64,000 nucleotides of DNA from Arctopsyche grandis (Eukaryota; Arthropoda; Insecta; Trichoptera; Hydropsychidae), in NCBI RefSeq assembly GCF_051622035.1, contig NC_135359.1, forward strand, positions 26,322,001 to 26,386,000. The letters are read 5' to 3'. Positions 23,527-35,684 of this stretch are shown one piece after another (the stretch's first letter is position 1; every line of letters begins with the position of its first letter). The position numbers were made by a program, and so were the translations under genes. Under the pieces are notes generated by a model. The model saw only the letters and a list, made by a program, of their open reading frames with translations, had not been told where the DNA came from and did not search any database.

Positions 23527-26500
23527 AAAATTTAAAAGAAGAACTGAATTAGAAATAAATATATAATTGCACTTTTCATTTGTATATTATTATGTATGTA
23601 TTGCTTTGACTTTTATTAACGTTTAAAATATAAAATTATTTTGAGCTTACGACATACACTTATGTACTTTAAAAAATGATCAAAAAAGGAAATTTATTTA
23701 CTTGTAAAACTGAATCAATCGATAATAAAAAATATTTCACTACTTATGTTGGTAAAAGTACTTAAATTTAAACTACACTTCTTATCCTTTAGAACAGTGC
23801 TGGCCAAGTGAACGAGTTGCAGACTTGCCGTCGCAGCTGACTACATTATTTCTGATGCAACAATCTCTTCTACTATATAGCTACCGGCAGGAGAGGTACT
23901 ATAATTTGCCGTCAAAATCAACACAGATTTAGAATCACACCCTACTTAGCGACACGTGTAGTTTCAAATGTAACATTCAAGGAAAGTTTCACAAACATTT
24001 CATTTATGCATTAAGATAATTCTCATTATTCTCTACTACCTTGTCATGAAATAGAATATTTTATTTATATATTCTAAAATTAATTGTGTACTTTTCAATT
24101 TTCTTTATAATATCATCAGATTTATATAAATCATTAATCACTGTGTATAAAAAAAATCAGTCTATTAAACGCAATTTATGAAAATTCAGAGCTAAGCCGC
24201 TCGATGACATGTCACAAAACTTCAACTACTCAATACTTTAAACATATTGTATAGTAAATAAAATTATATAGGACGTCCAAGTTTGAATTAAATCAATGAG
24301 GAATTCAGTTCAAATTTTAAATAATTATTTTTTAGCGTGAAAGTGTACAAAAGATTAACCTTTAGGTAGTGAGTGATTTGAAAATTGATTACATATGTAA
24401 ATACCAGTACATATTGACGAGTAAACATTACAATTTATAAAATAATAAATGCTGTTCTAACTTGTGTAATACTACTAAAAGACACTAAATTAAAAAGAAA
24501 ACAATAAAAAGAGCATTAACAAAATGAAGACTATTTATTGCCCATGCAAAATAACTTCAATAAATTCATTGCTGATAAAATAAAACGGATTTTCTATGAA
24601 AAAATGAAAAATAATTCCTTTTATTTTTTGGAATGTACCCTATATTTCAAGGATTACGCTAAAAAAATTGTATAATACATACCGGTTAGATATTTGATAT
24701 AAATTTATATGAAAAACAGAAAAATTTCATTGCTCACTTAAAAAAAATTGTCTATATTAATTGGTATAATAAAAATATATACCAATATAAATTTTTCAGT
24801 TTATTATGCTATGGCACTATAAACATTGGAAAATTTAAATAAAAAAAAAAGGAAATCATTACAAAAATACATAAAGCGAAACTTTCTTAGTAGGTATGTA
24901 TTGAATTTCATAAAAGAATGTACTCTAAAAAAAAAGATTACTTATAATTAAGTATAACAGTCATTTAGGCATTATTTATATTACATTTTGCCATACACTT
25001 TGTGACTAAAATTTAGAAATAATATTATTAATTTTGTAAAAATAAGAATGAGAAAAATTTAATCATCATTCAACAATAACATGACTCGGGTTCAATGTGA
25101 TGTAGCGCACATTGTCCAAAATAAAACTAAAAATGTTTCCTCAAAAGTGCACAAATGCAAAATCTCGGAAAGAAAATTGCTTTAGACATTCTAAAATTGG
25201 TGAAATTATTTTTTTTATAAACTAAGTATATATGTACAATAAATTTCACACAGTAACATTAGAATGTTTTTATGCTGATACTTACAAAACATTAATTATA
25301 AACGCTGTACACTTCCAGAAAGATAATTATTTACTCTCATCATTTACAATTTTAATACAAATAAAAAAGAAACTCGCTGGGCAAAAAATAATATTTACAA
25401 AATATACAAAACAAACTACCATACACAATGGAGATCATATTTATTGACACACAAATGCAAAAAAAAGGCACACACAAAACAACAACGCTCAATATAAATT
25501 AAGGTTGAAAAAAATTACAGTTTTGTTGTGTAATACATACACAGTGTGTCACTTAATCCTTAAACTACAATGAGATATGAAAATAATTTAAATGTTAAAG
25601 AAAGACTATTCTTGTACACAAATTGGCAGTGTGTTGTATATAAGCTGGTTGCTTTTTTGTTTTTGATCATTTACGATCACAAAATATTAAAATAAATATT
25701 ATATTGTATAAATATTAGAAAATGACTTCAATTCACAAAATCATATTCACAAAAAAAAAATTATTATATATTCGAGATTAAAAAAAAAAAAGAAACAAAG
25801 ATATCCAAAATCTTTCTGACCTTCTAATATAAAATATGTATTTGTTTGTTACGAAATTTTAATATATATGATAAAAATATATATTTTTTCAAATACTTGA
25901 CTTTAGCAACAGATATTGTTTTTTTTTTTTTTTAATCAATACACATTTATACCCTATTTACAAAGGTCCCATTTTGCGTGTATATTCAAAAGATAAAAAT
26001 ATTGTTATCAACGTCAGTATTGATGACACATAAAACAAAATAAAATGTAGGTATGTATACATGTTTTAAATATTAAAAGAACATATTTAAACCTAATGCC
26101 TTTTGAATAGCGATGAGTTTAAGTCTTTGAAATTTTGTAATAACTTCGTATCGTTCCTATGATTATATTCAAGTATTACTATAATATAATACAACAATAA
26201 ATTCAGTCTTATTATGTGTGAGAAAAACAATTTTACTTAAATATAATTTATTTGCCAGTCAATATTGACTAAATAACTCTAAAGACGTTGTTGTTATACA
26301 AATCTCACTTCTAAAAAAGTGTGCTTTTCGCTAAATTTACCATTAAAACAAAAAATGAAAGCTAATTAGAGTTAAAATATACAGCATAGGCAGACTGGTA
26401 TCAATGATATTATTCTTATTGGTTATTTTAAAAGGCCTTTTTGGTTGAAAGACGTGAAATGCCATTCAAAATCTCCAGTACCTCAACTGTGAATCAATGC

Positions 26501-26577
26501 CTCACCGTATATAATTGATCTTTAGCATTTGTTTAACATTTGGCACCGAGCCTTTATAAATGTTCTGTACAAGTTTC
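22560..26577 (-). other. AT-rich region downstream of the jing stop, possible long 3' UTR
   Basis: Four kilobases of AT-rich sequence with no SINE, LINE or MITE copy that I recognise, unlike its surroundings. Many minus-strand AATAAA motifs are present (for example 22595-22600). Long 3' UTRs are common for such regulators. The extent is not determined by sequence alone. It contains a (TA)n run at 23491-23520. Confidence 0.35.
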
Positions 26578-27028
26578 CTATCGTGTAGCACTGGTGGTTC
26601 TTAAAGTTGTCTGAGTACATCTTCTAGGTTGTTTTCGTTTCGCGGCTCCAGTTATCCGGATGTTGTCTATATTTTTGTTGCCACTTTCACTAAAAACTTC
26701 ACATTCACTCCTCGTATTGCAAATTACTTCTTTATTATTAGCAACGCACACATTTATTCTATCAGTCTTTAAATTATTATTGTGACTGTGATGAATATCT
26801 AAATATCTCCCGTTGACTACTTTAGAAAAGCCGTTGATAGTCTTTGACACGGATTTTTTAGACGGCGTATTGTTGATCGCATTCGATTGGGCAACTTCCA
26901 ACTGAGGGGAACGATATGATGCACAAAAACTTGAATGTAAGACATTTCTGGCGGTGCCGTTCAAACTAGCAATAGGTACATCTTTGATTGGCACAAAATC
27001 TTTCTCCAAAAGCCATTCATCTTGTAAT
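26578..27028 (-). CDS. jing: jing, terminal coding exon
   Basis: 451 bp after ATTTCAG to a TAG stop. It opens [20 protein letters not shown], the end of the conserved domain, then a variable Ser/Asn tail with a basic cluster ([12 protein letters not shown]). Confidence 0.86.
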
Positions 27029-30000
27029 CTGAAATGGAAAATAGTTTCAATTCATAACATCCTATCAATTTCTACACATCACGAATTAAATTCAAAACAA
27101 TATTTACATATTCGGAGGTGTCCATCTGACAAGGCACTCTGGTTGAGAAAAATCAGCATTGATTCGTCGTGCGATTACGGTGGCAGCCATAGTCATACAA
27201 TGCGGTGTCCTTTCTTGATTATAAATCTCAGATTTATCTTTTGAAAAGAACAACCCAGCAGCACCTCCATTTCGCCAAGCCGCTGCTTGAACCACCCGAT
27301 ATTGTAAGCCTTCCATTATTCCAGCATCAAAATAATCAAACATACGAGCTAAAAAAAAAGGTCAAGAGTATTAAAACTTGAACGAACAAGCGGGTTATTA
27401 TGTATAATACAATTTCAATATCAAATAACCTACCTGACCAAGGCTGCCGTCGGTATCTCAATCTTTTACCATTTCTCTTAATAAGTTTAGGTCCACTAGA
27501 ACTTTCCAGTGATTTCTTTGAATTGGATATATTATTTTCATTTTCAGTGAAGTGATTGTTAACATGTTTTTGAAGAGCACGCTGCAAATAGATCAATGAT
27601 TAGAAATAAATAAAAAAAATATATATAGAAGTCAATCGATAAAAGTGAGAAACTTACATGAGTGTTGAATCTGTAGCCACAACCATCAACAATACACCGG
27701 AAAATCTTGGTGCCTCCATGCAATAAGACATGCGGTTCAAGCCAATGACGGGAGCATGACGGCTTGTTATAAACCTTGCATCCTTGCCAAAGACATCGGT
27801 AGGTTTCCTTACCAGCTTGTACATTTACATGACATTCCTAGAAATTCAAACTACTTTTAGAATGATTCTAAACGGTACATATATTACGTTTATTTTCACA
27901 TATTTACTAGGGGCTTTGCCCTTATGTTGTCTTTTGTCAGTTCAACTCAGTAGGAAGTTAACTTCCTAACGGTTTGCATTATTCCTTACACAAATTTATA
28001 ACAATACACAAAATTACAGAACCATATTCCAATAACGTGCATGGATTATCGAAAACTAACATATCAATTTTCCTAACCTGTAAATGTTCCAATAAATCCG
28101 AGCCATCATCAAACTGTTGATTGCAATCATTCCATTGACAGTGTTTCGTCTCGGACGCGTTAGATCTGACAGTCCTATTCCTCGATTCGTTATAGTGGTG
28201 TTTCTTCGCAGGAAATCTTATCGTTTTGGGTTCGGATAATAGCGGACTCTCTTGCGAAATTGAAAACTCCTGACTTGCTGTGATACTGACGTTGAGCGAG
28301 TCCTCGTCCAGTTCCTTGCTAATTTCAGTTTCCGGTGAATCGACCGATGGTGTATCATTAATTCTATTAATATCCACGCTCACAGAATCAATGCTAAATT
28401 TCGTTTCTTCTGATAAAATAAAAGCTGCGTCGCTTTTATTAAAATTCGTTTCTACTTCCACAGAATCCATAGACGTGTCCTTGTTATTCTCCGGCGATGT
28501 GCATATGTTTTTACTATCTTCCGTTTCCATATCTTCGATGGTCCCATTGTATGTCTCACAACTGGGCAGATCCATCATGTTGATGCCGTTGGATGGAATA
28601 TTTTCAAACATTTCAGAATCATTAACTATTTCAGAATGAGAGATCATATTTGTCGATATTAAAGACGTCGAACAAACTTCTATACTAGGTGCAGTCGGAG
28701 TGTTGGCAATCGCATTCGATATCACAATACTGTCTTCTTTCGTATCGGGTAATGAATACGTCGGTTGATGAGGATGCGTAGGAGTAATAAATACGGGATT
28801 CATCCCGTCCAATTTGATCGGTGAAATGGGTATACTGCCAGACATAGGTAAATTGGATATGGTATTGTTCATATGCGGTGCAATGTGAACTCCGGGATGA
28901 ACCGGAGTAGTGAGGACAACATTGCTAGTGAACGCTTGTTGCATGTGAGATATTCCAGTGTTGGTTTGGGTCGTAACCACATTTCCTATCGAGTTGAATA
29001 TGAATCCAGACGACGATACAAACATTGGCTGATTAAGATTCATAGCATAGTTTGGTTTTGAATTTTGAATTATCGTCGGCATGGCTGAAGGTAAATTTTT
29101 CGGTGAAACGGCGTAGGTAACATTCGTAATACTATTGCTTCCGATTTGTTTATTCAAACTGTGTATATGTCCATTTATTTTAAGAAATGTACCGTTGATA
29201 AACATCTGAGACTGAGGATGGTTCAAGCCATTACTAGTCATATTAGGCATAACTGAATTTTGACCGACTTTGGTGACTAATCCGGGTATTTGGAGAAGCG
29301 TGCCGTTTAAATTTTGAACTAGAGGCAGTACAAATGGATTGTTCATGCCGCTCTGATTGGTTATCGATATGTGGTTTGTCGCCGTCGTCGTCGAGGCTTC
29401 GGAGTGAGCGTTGGGCACGTGTTCGGGCATTCTGATAGTGGCGAGCATCATAGGAACGGGAACATTCGAATTACTAGTTGCGACCGAGACGGGCGTATTG
29501 ACTAAACTTTCAGTCCTATGCGGCGTTTTATTTAAATCACTATTATGCATTTGGGTACGATTCATCGAAGGCACTTGTTCCAAGTTCGTATCACCGTGCG
29601 GATTGTTACAGTTGACCAAGTCGGGTGAGTTTGTCGAGCGGGCTGCTTGAACTTTGATCAACAATTGCCGCAAGTGATCGGGCAGGGCGGCGATCTGAGC
29701 CACGCCGACAGGATTCGAATTCACTAACACGTTCCCCTCGATACTATCGCTTAAAGCTTGGGTATTATTAGAATATATACAGTTGAGGTTTGTCGGGATC
29801 GCCACTGATTGTCTGGCCGGCGCCTTGGGATTCAGCTTGGGCACGATGGCTTTCTTCGCCTCGGCCAATCTGAACTTCTTTATCTGCTTCGTGGGACCTC
29901 TGACTCGCACCTCCTTGGAGGTTTTGCATTGAGGCGTGCTATTAGTCTTATTAAAATCAGTCTTTTTTACTATAGATGACGAATTATTATTTTTATTACA

Positions 30001-30868
30001 ATTAATGACCGGATTCAACCTAGGCAGTGGTATCTTTTCAGGCTCAGTCTTATGCGAGGTCAAGCTGGCGACTCTGGAAGCGTCCACGTCCATGGCTTCC
30101 AACTTGGCGTGGTCGAGCAGCACTTTGGGACTGAGCGTTTTCGACAGATATGCTATGTACTTTTCCAAATTGTCGTCGCCCTCGCAAGCGTTCTTGCTAC
30201 CGTTCGTGTGCTTGCTCTTGGTCTTGCTCTTGGCTGCGGACGTTTTGGTGAACCAGGCTGCTATCTCTCTGTTGAGGCCGTTTCCGTTACTGATGCCGTT
30301 GGTGGGCTTCATCTGCGACTTGAAGTACTCGGTGATTCTGCCCCGTTGAGCTTTCAGAGCTGCTACCTTGCCCTCTTCCGGTTTGGTATTGTCGGTGGGT
30401 GTTGCCCGGCTGGTGGAGCACTGCTGCGGACTGTTCTTGTGGATGATGTGCTTGGGTATGGATGCAATCTGCGAGACGCAGTGTTCGGCGAGTGCGTGCG
30501 GCAGCACGTGACCCTCTGTGGCGATCTTCTCAGACGGCATGTCGAAGGGTGGCAATCCAGTGGGAGGTAGGGGTGCTCCTCGGTGCAGTTTGCCGGTCAC
30601 CAGAGCCTCCAGTTTCGAACACTTGTCGGCTCTCTTGCGGCCCACGGGCCAGCGCCACTCGGTGTTTCCCAGGCTGGCTGCGCTTCCCGTGCTGCCCGAG
30701 CTGCCCAAACTTCCCGAACTGCCCAAACTTCCCAAGCTTCCGGAGCTGCCCGTGCTGGCCGGACTGCCAGGGCTGCCCGGCTCTGTGCTGTCGCTGCACG
30801 CGCCGCACGCGCTGCATCCGCATCCACTGCAACCGCTGCACTCCGCACAGCTCAGCGCCGCCACCCCA
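26578..30868 (-). CDS. jing: jing (AEBP2 family) zinc-finger protein, 3' five exons (gene span, N-terminus incomplete)
   Basis: Exons 30868-28078, 27837-27658, 27581-27434, 27348-27108 and 27028-26578 join with consistent phases into at least 1,269 residues. The N-terminal ~900 residues are mostly low-complexity Ser/Asn/Thr, with a Cys-rich and Gly-Ser start and a conserved-looking [20 protein letters not shown] block. Then come three C2H2 fingers: C910-C915/H928-H933, C945-C950/H966-H970 (with the longer loop typical of AEBP2) and C978-C983/H996-H1000. A basic stretch ([14 protein letters not shown]) follows, then the AEBP2-type C-terminal domain ([40 protein letters not shown]). AEBP2 is a PRC2 accessory subunit. 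Drosophila jing is a nuclear regulator needed for border-cell migration and for tracheal and CNS midline development. Exon 1 begins at an acceptor with a split codon, so at least one more exon lies upstream. Confidence 0.9.
27108..27348 (-). CDS. jing: jing, AEBP2-like C-terminal domain exon
   Basis: 241 bp after TTTTTTTAG, ending AAT AT|GTAAAT. Encodes [20 protein letters not shown], then [13 protein letters not shown], then [20 protein letters not shown]. This corresponds to the AEBP2 region in which a HSTVIAKR-like motif precedes the WMPEDI-like motif. Confidence 0.87.
27434..27581 (-). CDS. jing: jing, exon completing third finger and basic region
   Basis: 148 bp after TATTTGCAG, ending TCAG|GTAGG. 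Encodes [11 protein letters not shown], the His pair of finger 3, a Ser/Asn linker and [15 protein letters not shown]. The open frame that reads on to FDIEIV is intron. Confidence 0.86.
27658..27837 (-). CDS. jing: jing, exon with second finger
   Basis: 180 bp, phase 0 at both ends, between GAATTTCTAG and CAT|GTAAGT. It encodes 60 residues beginning ECHV (final His of finger 1), the whole of finger 2 ([20 protein letters not shown] and PHVLLH) and the Cys pair of finger 3 (CIVDGC). Confidence 0.88.
28078..30868 (-). CDS. jing: jing, large exon with first zinc finger
   Basis: 2,791 bp starting after GTGTTTTCAG at 30869-30870 and ending CAG|GTTAGG. The longer open frame reaching 30888 opens with GTG inside the polypyrimidine tract and is not a start. 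The first in-frame ATG in this exon (FDMPSEK) comes after the conserved-looking [10 protein letters not shown] block, which argues for an upstream coding exon. The GC-rich 5' part encodes [19 protein letters not shown] and Gly-Ser-Leu repeats. The rest is AT-richer and Asn/Ser/Thr-rich. Confidence 0.85.
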
Positions 30869-31524
30869 CTGAAAACACAAAACAACACACACGTTAGTCA
30901 CATACGGTCTACCATCCACCTACCACCTTCCAACATCCACCATCCACCTTCCACCGAACACCATCCATTCAACTTACATCGACAATGTGTAATTTGTCAC
31001 ATGCCGGACCGCAGGAGAGACCTGAACGCACGCTTGCGACTACCCACGAAGCGCGTGGTCGACTGCCAGAAAGCAATACCGCGCGCATTCCCATCCTTTA
31101 CCAGAGGTAGTCAACTGACACTGTCTATCGCGAAAGCCAAAGTCAGATAGTCGACTCAGGTAAAAATTTGCCTCAAAGGCGTCAAAGAGATTGCAGTGTT
31201 CTTCAAAATTACTCACTACGTGCGCTATTATATAAAAAAATCACCCTTTTAAGTAAAAAAAAAAAACTTCACTAAGCTTTCACGTAAAGACGGAACTCTA
31301 TCGGTAGGGTAAGTACCTGTGGGATAACTTTGAAGAGCATTGTCAGTTTTACAAAAACTTTGTCCGAAATAATTGAACACGACACTACAAATAGAAATGA
31401 GCGTTTAGTATATTATTTCGATTAAATTCGAACTATGAAATTATTTAAATGTATACAGTCAAATAACATATCATCCAGATAACGAATATTTGGTTCTATG
31501 ATTATATTCTCCACACGAGGATCC

Positions 31525-31875
31525 CTAAATAGGTTTTTGAGCTATTTTTCTTATTATGCTGTACATTAGCATACTATTAACATTAGAATAATATAATACT
31601 ATAATTACTTAGGATCGGCGACAGAGCGCTTTAGCCTAAAAAAATAGGTTCAATATTGTAAATTTCTATTGTTAACTTTTTTTTTGCTCTCTAGCTTTGT
31701 AGAACAATAGTAATCAACCCTCTTTCCTGGGAAATAGAACTCGAGCGCCAAAGTCTAATAATTTAAATTGTAAAATAGAAAACGATCAGTAGATCAGTAG
31801 CTATTACAATATATTTAGAATGTTTTGTGAAGATAATTTAGAAATAATAAAAACCATTTAAAAACAATAAAAAAA
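31525..31875. repeat. Unclassified dispersed repeat, copy 1
   Basis: Shares AAATAGGTTTTTGAGCTATT, TAGAATAATATAATACTAT and AGATCAGTAGCTATTA blocks in the same order with 37615-37815. Confidence 0.5.
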
Positions 31876-31880
31876 AATGA

Positions 31881-32136
31881 GGATCCCGCATACAAAAAAC
31901 TAATAATCATCGTTTACAGCAAACATCTTACACATTTTTTTTAATTTCATCTACCCATATCCTTCGTTGCTTTCTTTGCGCCCTATTAAATTATCTCGGG
32001 TACCGTTCGAGCACTTATTTTGTCCATTTTTCGGTCTACGTGACCTGTTCACTAATATTTCAATCTCTTCATTCGCTCCACTATGTCAACTATCCTTGTC
32101 ATTTCCTATCTTCGAGCGTACAGTGTTTACACACGA
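31881..32136 (-). mobile_element. RTE LINE 3' end, tandem unit 1
   Basis: Reverse complement of the RTE C-terminal coding end (TAATTTCATCTACCCATATC, GGTACCGTTCGAGCACTTAT). It is followed directly by a second unit that starts with the same AATCCCGCA... AAAAAACTAATAATYATC sequence, so the fragment is duplicated in tandem. Confidence 0.65.
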
Positions 32137-32415
32137 GAATCCCGCAAACAAAAAAAACTAATAATTATCATCTACAGCCAACATGTTTCAACGTGTCTGT
32201 TTGGGCAACCCATCCTACACATTTTTCTAATTTCATCCACCCATATCCTTCGTTGCCTTCTTTGCACCCTATTAAAATCTCTTGAGTACCGTTCGAGCAC
32301 TTATTTTATCCATTCTTCAAGCTACGTGACCTGTTCATTAATATTTCAATCTATTCATTCGCTCCAATAAGTCAATCATTTCCCGTCTCTACTCATTATG
32401 CTGAGCATACAGTGT
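32137..32415 (-). mobile_element. RTE LINE 3' end, tandem unit 2
   Basis: Same sequence order as unit 1 with substitutions (TGAGTACCGTTCGAGCACTT; ACTCATTATGCTGAGCATAC). Inactive fragment. Confidence 0.65.
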
Positions 32416-33129
32416 TCCATAATTTTTAGTGCATTTTGAACCTTGTGTTTCAATTACGAAATATCGCATCCATACGTCAACACTGATGAAAGAAGAGACT
32501 AAATAAAAAAAAATAAAACTTTCATGTAGAAATAGTCGATTCGCCCGAATGTTCAACATAACAAATAAATGTTAATACACGTTTGCATAGATAAATGCAC
32601 ACAGCACCGTTGCGATGTTTAAAAATAAACACTATCAATTTGCATTTAATAACAAACACAAATAATTTTAAAATAACATGCACTTTTATTTTCCTTCGAT
32701 ACACAAGCTTGAAAAATGATTTTCACAACGTACTTTTCTTGTATACTATATATGTAAGACTCGATTAATACATTTTAGTTCTCCTCTAAAAATATTGATC
32801 AACTGTCATAATCATAAATCCATTTTTTTTTTTTGAAAAGAAACTAATATAAAAGTTCAAATACATAGTTAGTAGTCGTGGTAAAATAAAAGTGCTGTTA
32901 TTCAAGCGTAAATAGAACATTTTAATCGCATTTGATAATGTGAGTAAACAATCGAACTAAATCTAAAATCGAATTTACTTTGAAGTAAATGTATTATACA
33001 TACATGCGTATAGTATAGTATCATATAATATGTATGTAGCGATGTATTATTGAGCATTGAATGGTTGAGATCACATGGCTAGTACTAAATGATAGTATGT
33101 AGTATATCAATAGAAGAGTGTGAATATAC

Positions 33130-33420
33130 TATAGTAAATGGAGGGGGGCGAAAGAAGAAGAGGCGGGAAGAGAGCGGGTGTATTGGAAAGCGGCAGAGCG
33201 AGCGAGACGGGCTGAGAGTCGGCGCGCGCTCTGGTGGGGGCGAAGGGAAGCCGGCGAGGGCAGGAGGGGGTAAGGGGCAGAGAGAGAGGGGAAACACCGC
33301 TCCCCGGCCCCCGCTCCCCGCTCGCTGCTCAGCTGGGGTCAGGTGCGGCCGCCGACGACAGATGAGCACGGAGCGTGCTTGCGGTCGGACGCGCGTTGCG
33401 TACGTCTTACAGCGTTTCGA
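33130..33420. promoter_or_regulatory. GC-rich CpG island, candidate jing promoter or 5' UTR exon
   Basis: A sharp GC-rich block in an AT-rich context, with GAGAGAGAGG (GAGA-factor-like), CpG clusters (GCGGCCGCCGACGACAG) and long opposite-strand open frames that arise from composition. Its position ~2.3 kb upstream of the first known jing exon fits a promoter or leader exon. No splice donor stands out. Confidence 0.35.
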
Positions 33421-33643
33421 TACACTTACAAACTATGCACAAACAAAATTTACGATCAAAATATCGATTCATTTGTTTTTTTTTATTTAAATTATTATGA
33501 TTATTTAAATTACAATACTGTATATGTTTATTCAGTATGGGCGAGTGTTTTAGAGATGGGAAACGATCGTGCACCGGAAATGATAAATGCTGGTTCATTT
33601 GCACATACGAATACGGTTCCGATGTGCACGGTAATGTTGGTAG

Positions 33644-33720
33644 CAGGGCTGTGGAGTCGGAGTCATGGCTTTTTGTCTAGGTTCGGAGTCGTTGAAAATT
33701 CGAACGACTCTTGATCGACC
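33644..33720 (+). mobile_element. hAT-type terminus CAGGGCTGTGGAGTCGGAG
   Basis: CAGGGCTGTGGAGTCGGAG is a well-known type of hAT terminal inverted repeat. A related inverted end (CAGGGACGTGGAGTTGGAG on the minus strand) is at 38518. The flanking octamers differ, so the two ends may not belong to one insertion. Confidence 0.5.
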
Positions 33721-34145
33721 AATCACAAGCTTCTTTATCCGGCCAACCAGAAACGAATTACAGACGCCGTTTCGGTTTTATGTTATAGCTAATAATGTAT
33801 ATGAATATTGAATTACTTACTAAGAGTGACAACAATACCCAATGTATACAGATCAGAAACAGTGTTTTTTTTTCTTATATGTAAGTCAAATTGAATCCTA
33901 TGAAAGAGTCAATAATAACCATATTAATACACTAGAGAAGATTAGATGATTACGACAAGATGTGTATACTCTATATCCTTAAGGTAACCTAAACAAAATT
34001 TGCTCAAGATCTTCGATTTGAAAGGGGTTTTGGTAAAAAATAGTTAGTAATAATAATAATAGACTTGTAATAGTAACTTTTTTCCTATCGTTATGCTGTA
34101 TATGTAAACTTACACTAAAATAAGTTAATTCTATAAGTACAAGAG

Positions 34146-34381
34146 ATGCACTCTCGAGACATCCAAACTTTCAAAGTTGCTCAGGAAGAACTAACGCAAT
34201 AGAATTCCACAAAAAATCGTAAAGGGGTATTTGTATGTTATCCGAGGGTGCTAACCCTTTTTTATAAGCCTCTTCTCAGTTTTTGTGGAATTATATTGCG
34301 TAATTTCTTCTGGAGCGCTTTTGAAAATTAGCATTTCTCGAAACTGCGTCACTATTGAGTGCAATTCAGCGCATTCTATAA
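34146..34381. mobile_element. GGTTCCCGGAAGAATGCAC-TIR MITE, copy 3 (degraded ends)
   Basis: Reverse orientation of the family: GATGCACTCTCGAGACATCC at the left, paired AATTCCACAAAAAAT and TTTTTGTGGAATTAT inside, GAGTGCAATTCAGCGCATTC at the right. Extreme TIR bases are lost. Confidence 0.65.
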
Positions 34382-35393
34382 ATAGTGTGTAAAATAGACG
34401 ATGATCACTAGAGCGGTAGAAAATACCAAATATGTGAACAATTAAAAGCATCTAAAAGTCAAATGTTTTATTTTTATTTATACAATTTATTGAAAAAGTT
34501 TAATTGAGCCCTTTAATTTCAAGTAACATTTGGTATCGAAAGCGATAGGTTTTATTTAATAGAATCGATCGGGGTAAAGACGGAATGGGCGAGTTCCGTG
34601 AGAAGCATTCGAGATCGGTATGCGTGACGTCACAGTGGAGTTTGACGTGAGGAATTCCGAAGAGGACCAGCTCGGAGGGCAGGTAGTCAAGGCCCTCCCG
34701 CGAGGTCTGCGCCCCTTGCTCGAAGTCTGTCCAAACAACTACATACCGACGAAATTCAATCCGACCATTCTTACAAATGTTGCAAATTTATCTAAGCCCG
34801 CGATTTCCAAGATTCAATTTGAAAAAATGCTGACTTGAATATAGTATAGTACCTACGAGAGCGCTCACGAAACGCTGCCAAAACTGCATCGTATTATGTA
34901 TTTATATGAACTGCAGGTCTAGCAAATTTGAACTAAATCGGCATAAACAAAAAAATCGCCATGAGAATCAAATTTGCACATAAATGGTAATTCCTTTCGA
35001 TTGATTCAAATAAAAAAAATCAGCTGCATACAAAGCATATTCAACAGGGGATTTCAATAACATATTTAAAAAATTTGGAAGAATTAATTTTTGTATTTCC
35101 AATCCATAATCTTATAATCCATGCGTCATAAAGGAAACTTTAAGCAATGCATTTTCCTCGATGCGAAGCATAAATACAGTCGATTTATGTTGTTGAAAAC
35201 AAGGCATTGAAAGTGAAAAAATACTATGTAGGTAAAAAGTAAAATTGGTCAACGTGTTGATTGGAATATGGTTGTAGATATAAACTTAGCTAAATGATAG
35301 GTACTCGATAAGATGTACATGTAAGGAAAACAGATTAAATTGAAGTTTAGAATAAATGTTCGACGGATAAAAGAGGTGACTTAGGGCAAAAAC

Positions 35394-35681
35394 ACACTGA
35401 ATCGTACGGAACGTCACGTCACGGACAGTGGTTGTTCCTCAAACCGAATTCGAGTGTAGTTGCACATGCATAGTGCATATGTTTCTCCTTCATTTCTTCA
35501 AATTTGGGATTCACCGTCATCGATCACTGTCAAGAAAGGATAAAATTTCACCGAAAACACTCTAGGGGGTGATTTTTGGGACTCTGTACAATGTATATGG
35601 GCTAGGGGTGCTGCGTTTTTTTCGCATTTTTAAAAGGATCTAAAAAAAATAAAACACGTATCAGTCAGTATGTTTTCGCCT
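35394..35681. mobile_element. Harbinger-like MITE, family GGGCGAAAACACAC, copy 3
   Basis: Begins GGGCAAAAACACACTGAATC after TTA (35391-35393) and ends TCAGTATGTTTTCGCCT before TTA. The next copy follows at once. Confidence 0.65.
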
Positions 35682-35684
35682 TTA

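Larger units (their letters stand above)
30871..33080. other. Upstream jing intron DNA with repeats
   Basis: No coding exon recognised. 30890-31150 is GC-richer and open in the plus direction but shows no family. From 31525 on it is dispersed repeats and two tandem RTE 3' ends. Confidence 0.4.

Noticed and set aside
30869..30888. Extension of the jing frame to a start at 30888
   Set aside because: The codon is GTG and lies in the polypyrimidine tract of a strong acceptor (GTGTTTTCAG), so it is intronic.
30052..31150. Several long plus-strand and alternate-frame open frames over the jing large exon
   Set aside because: GC-rich coding sequence with few stops in every frame. The minus-strand jing frame has family homology and splice sites; the others have none.
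33085..33490. Overlapping 94- and 133-residue frames on opposite strands
   Set aside because: Low-complexity Arg/Pro/Gly translations of a CpG island, with no domain resemblance.
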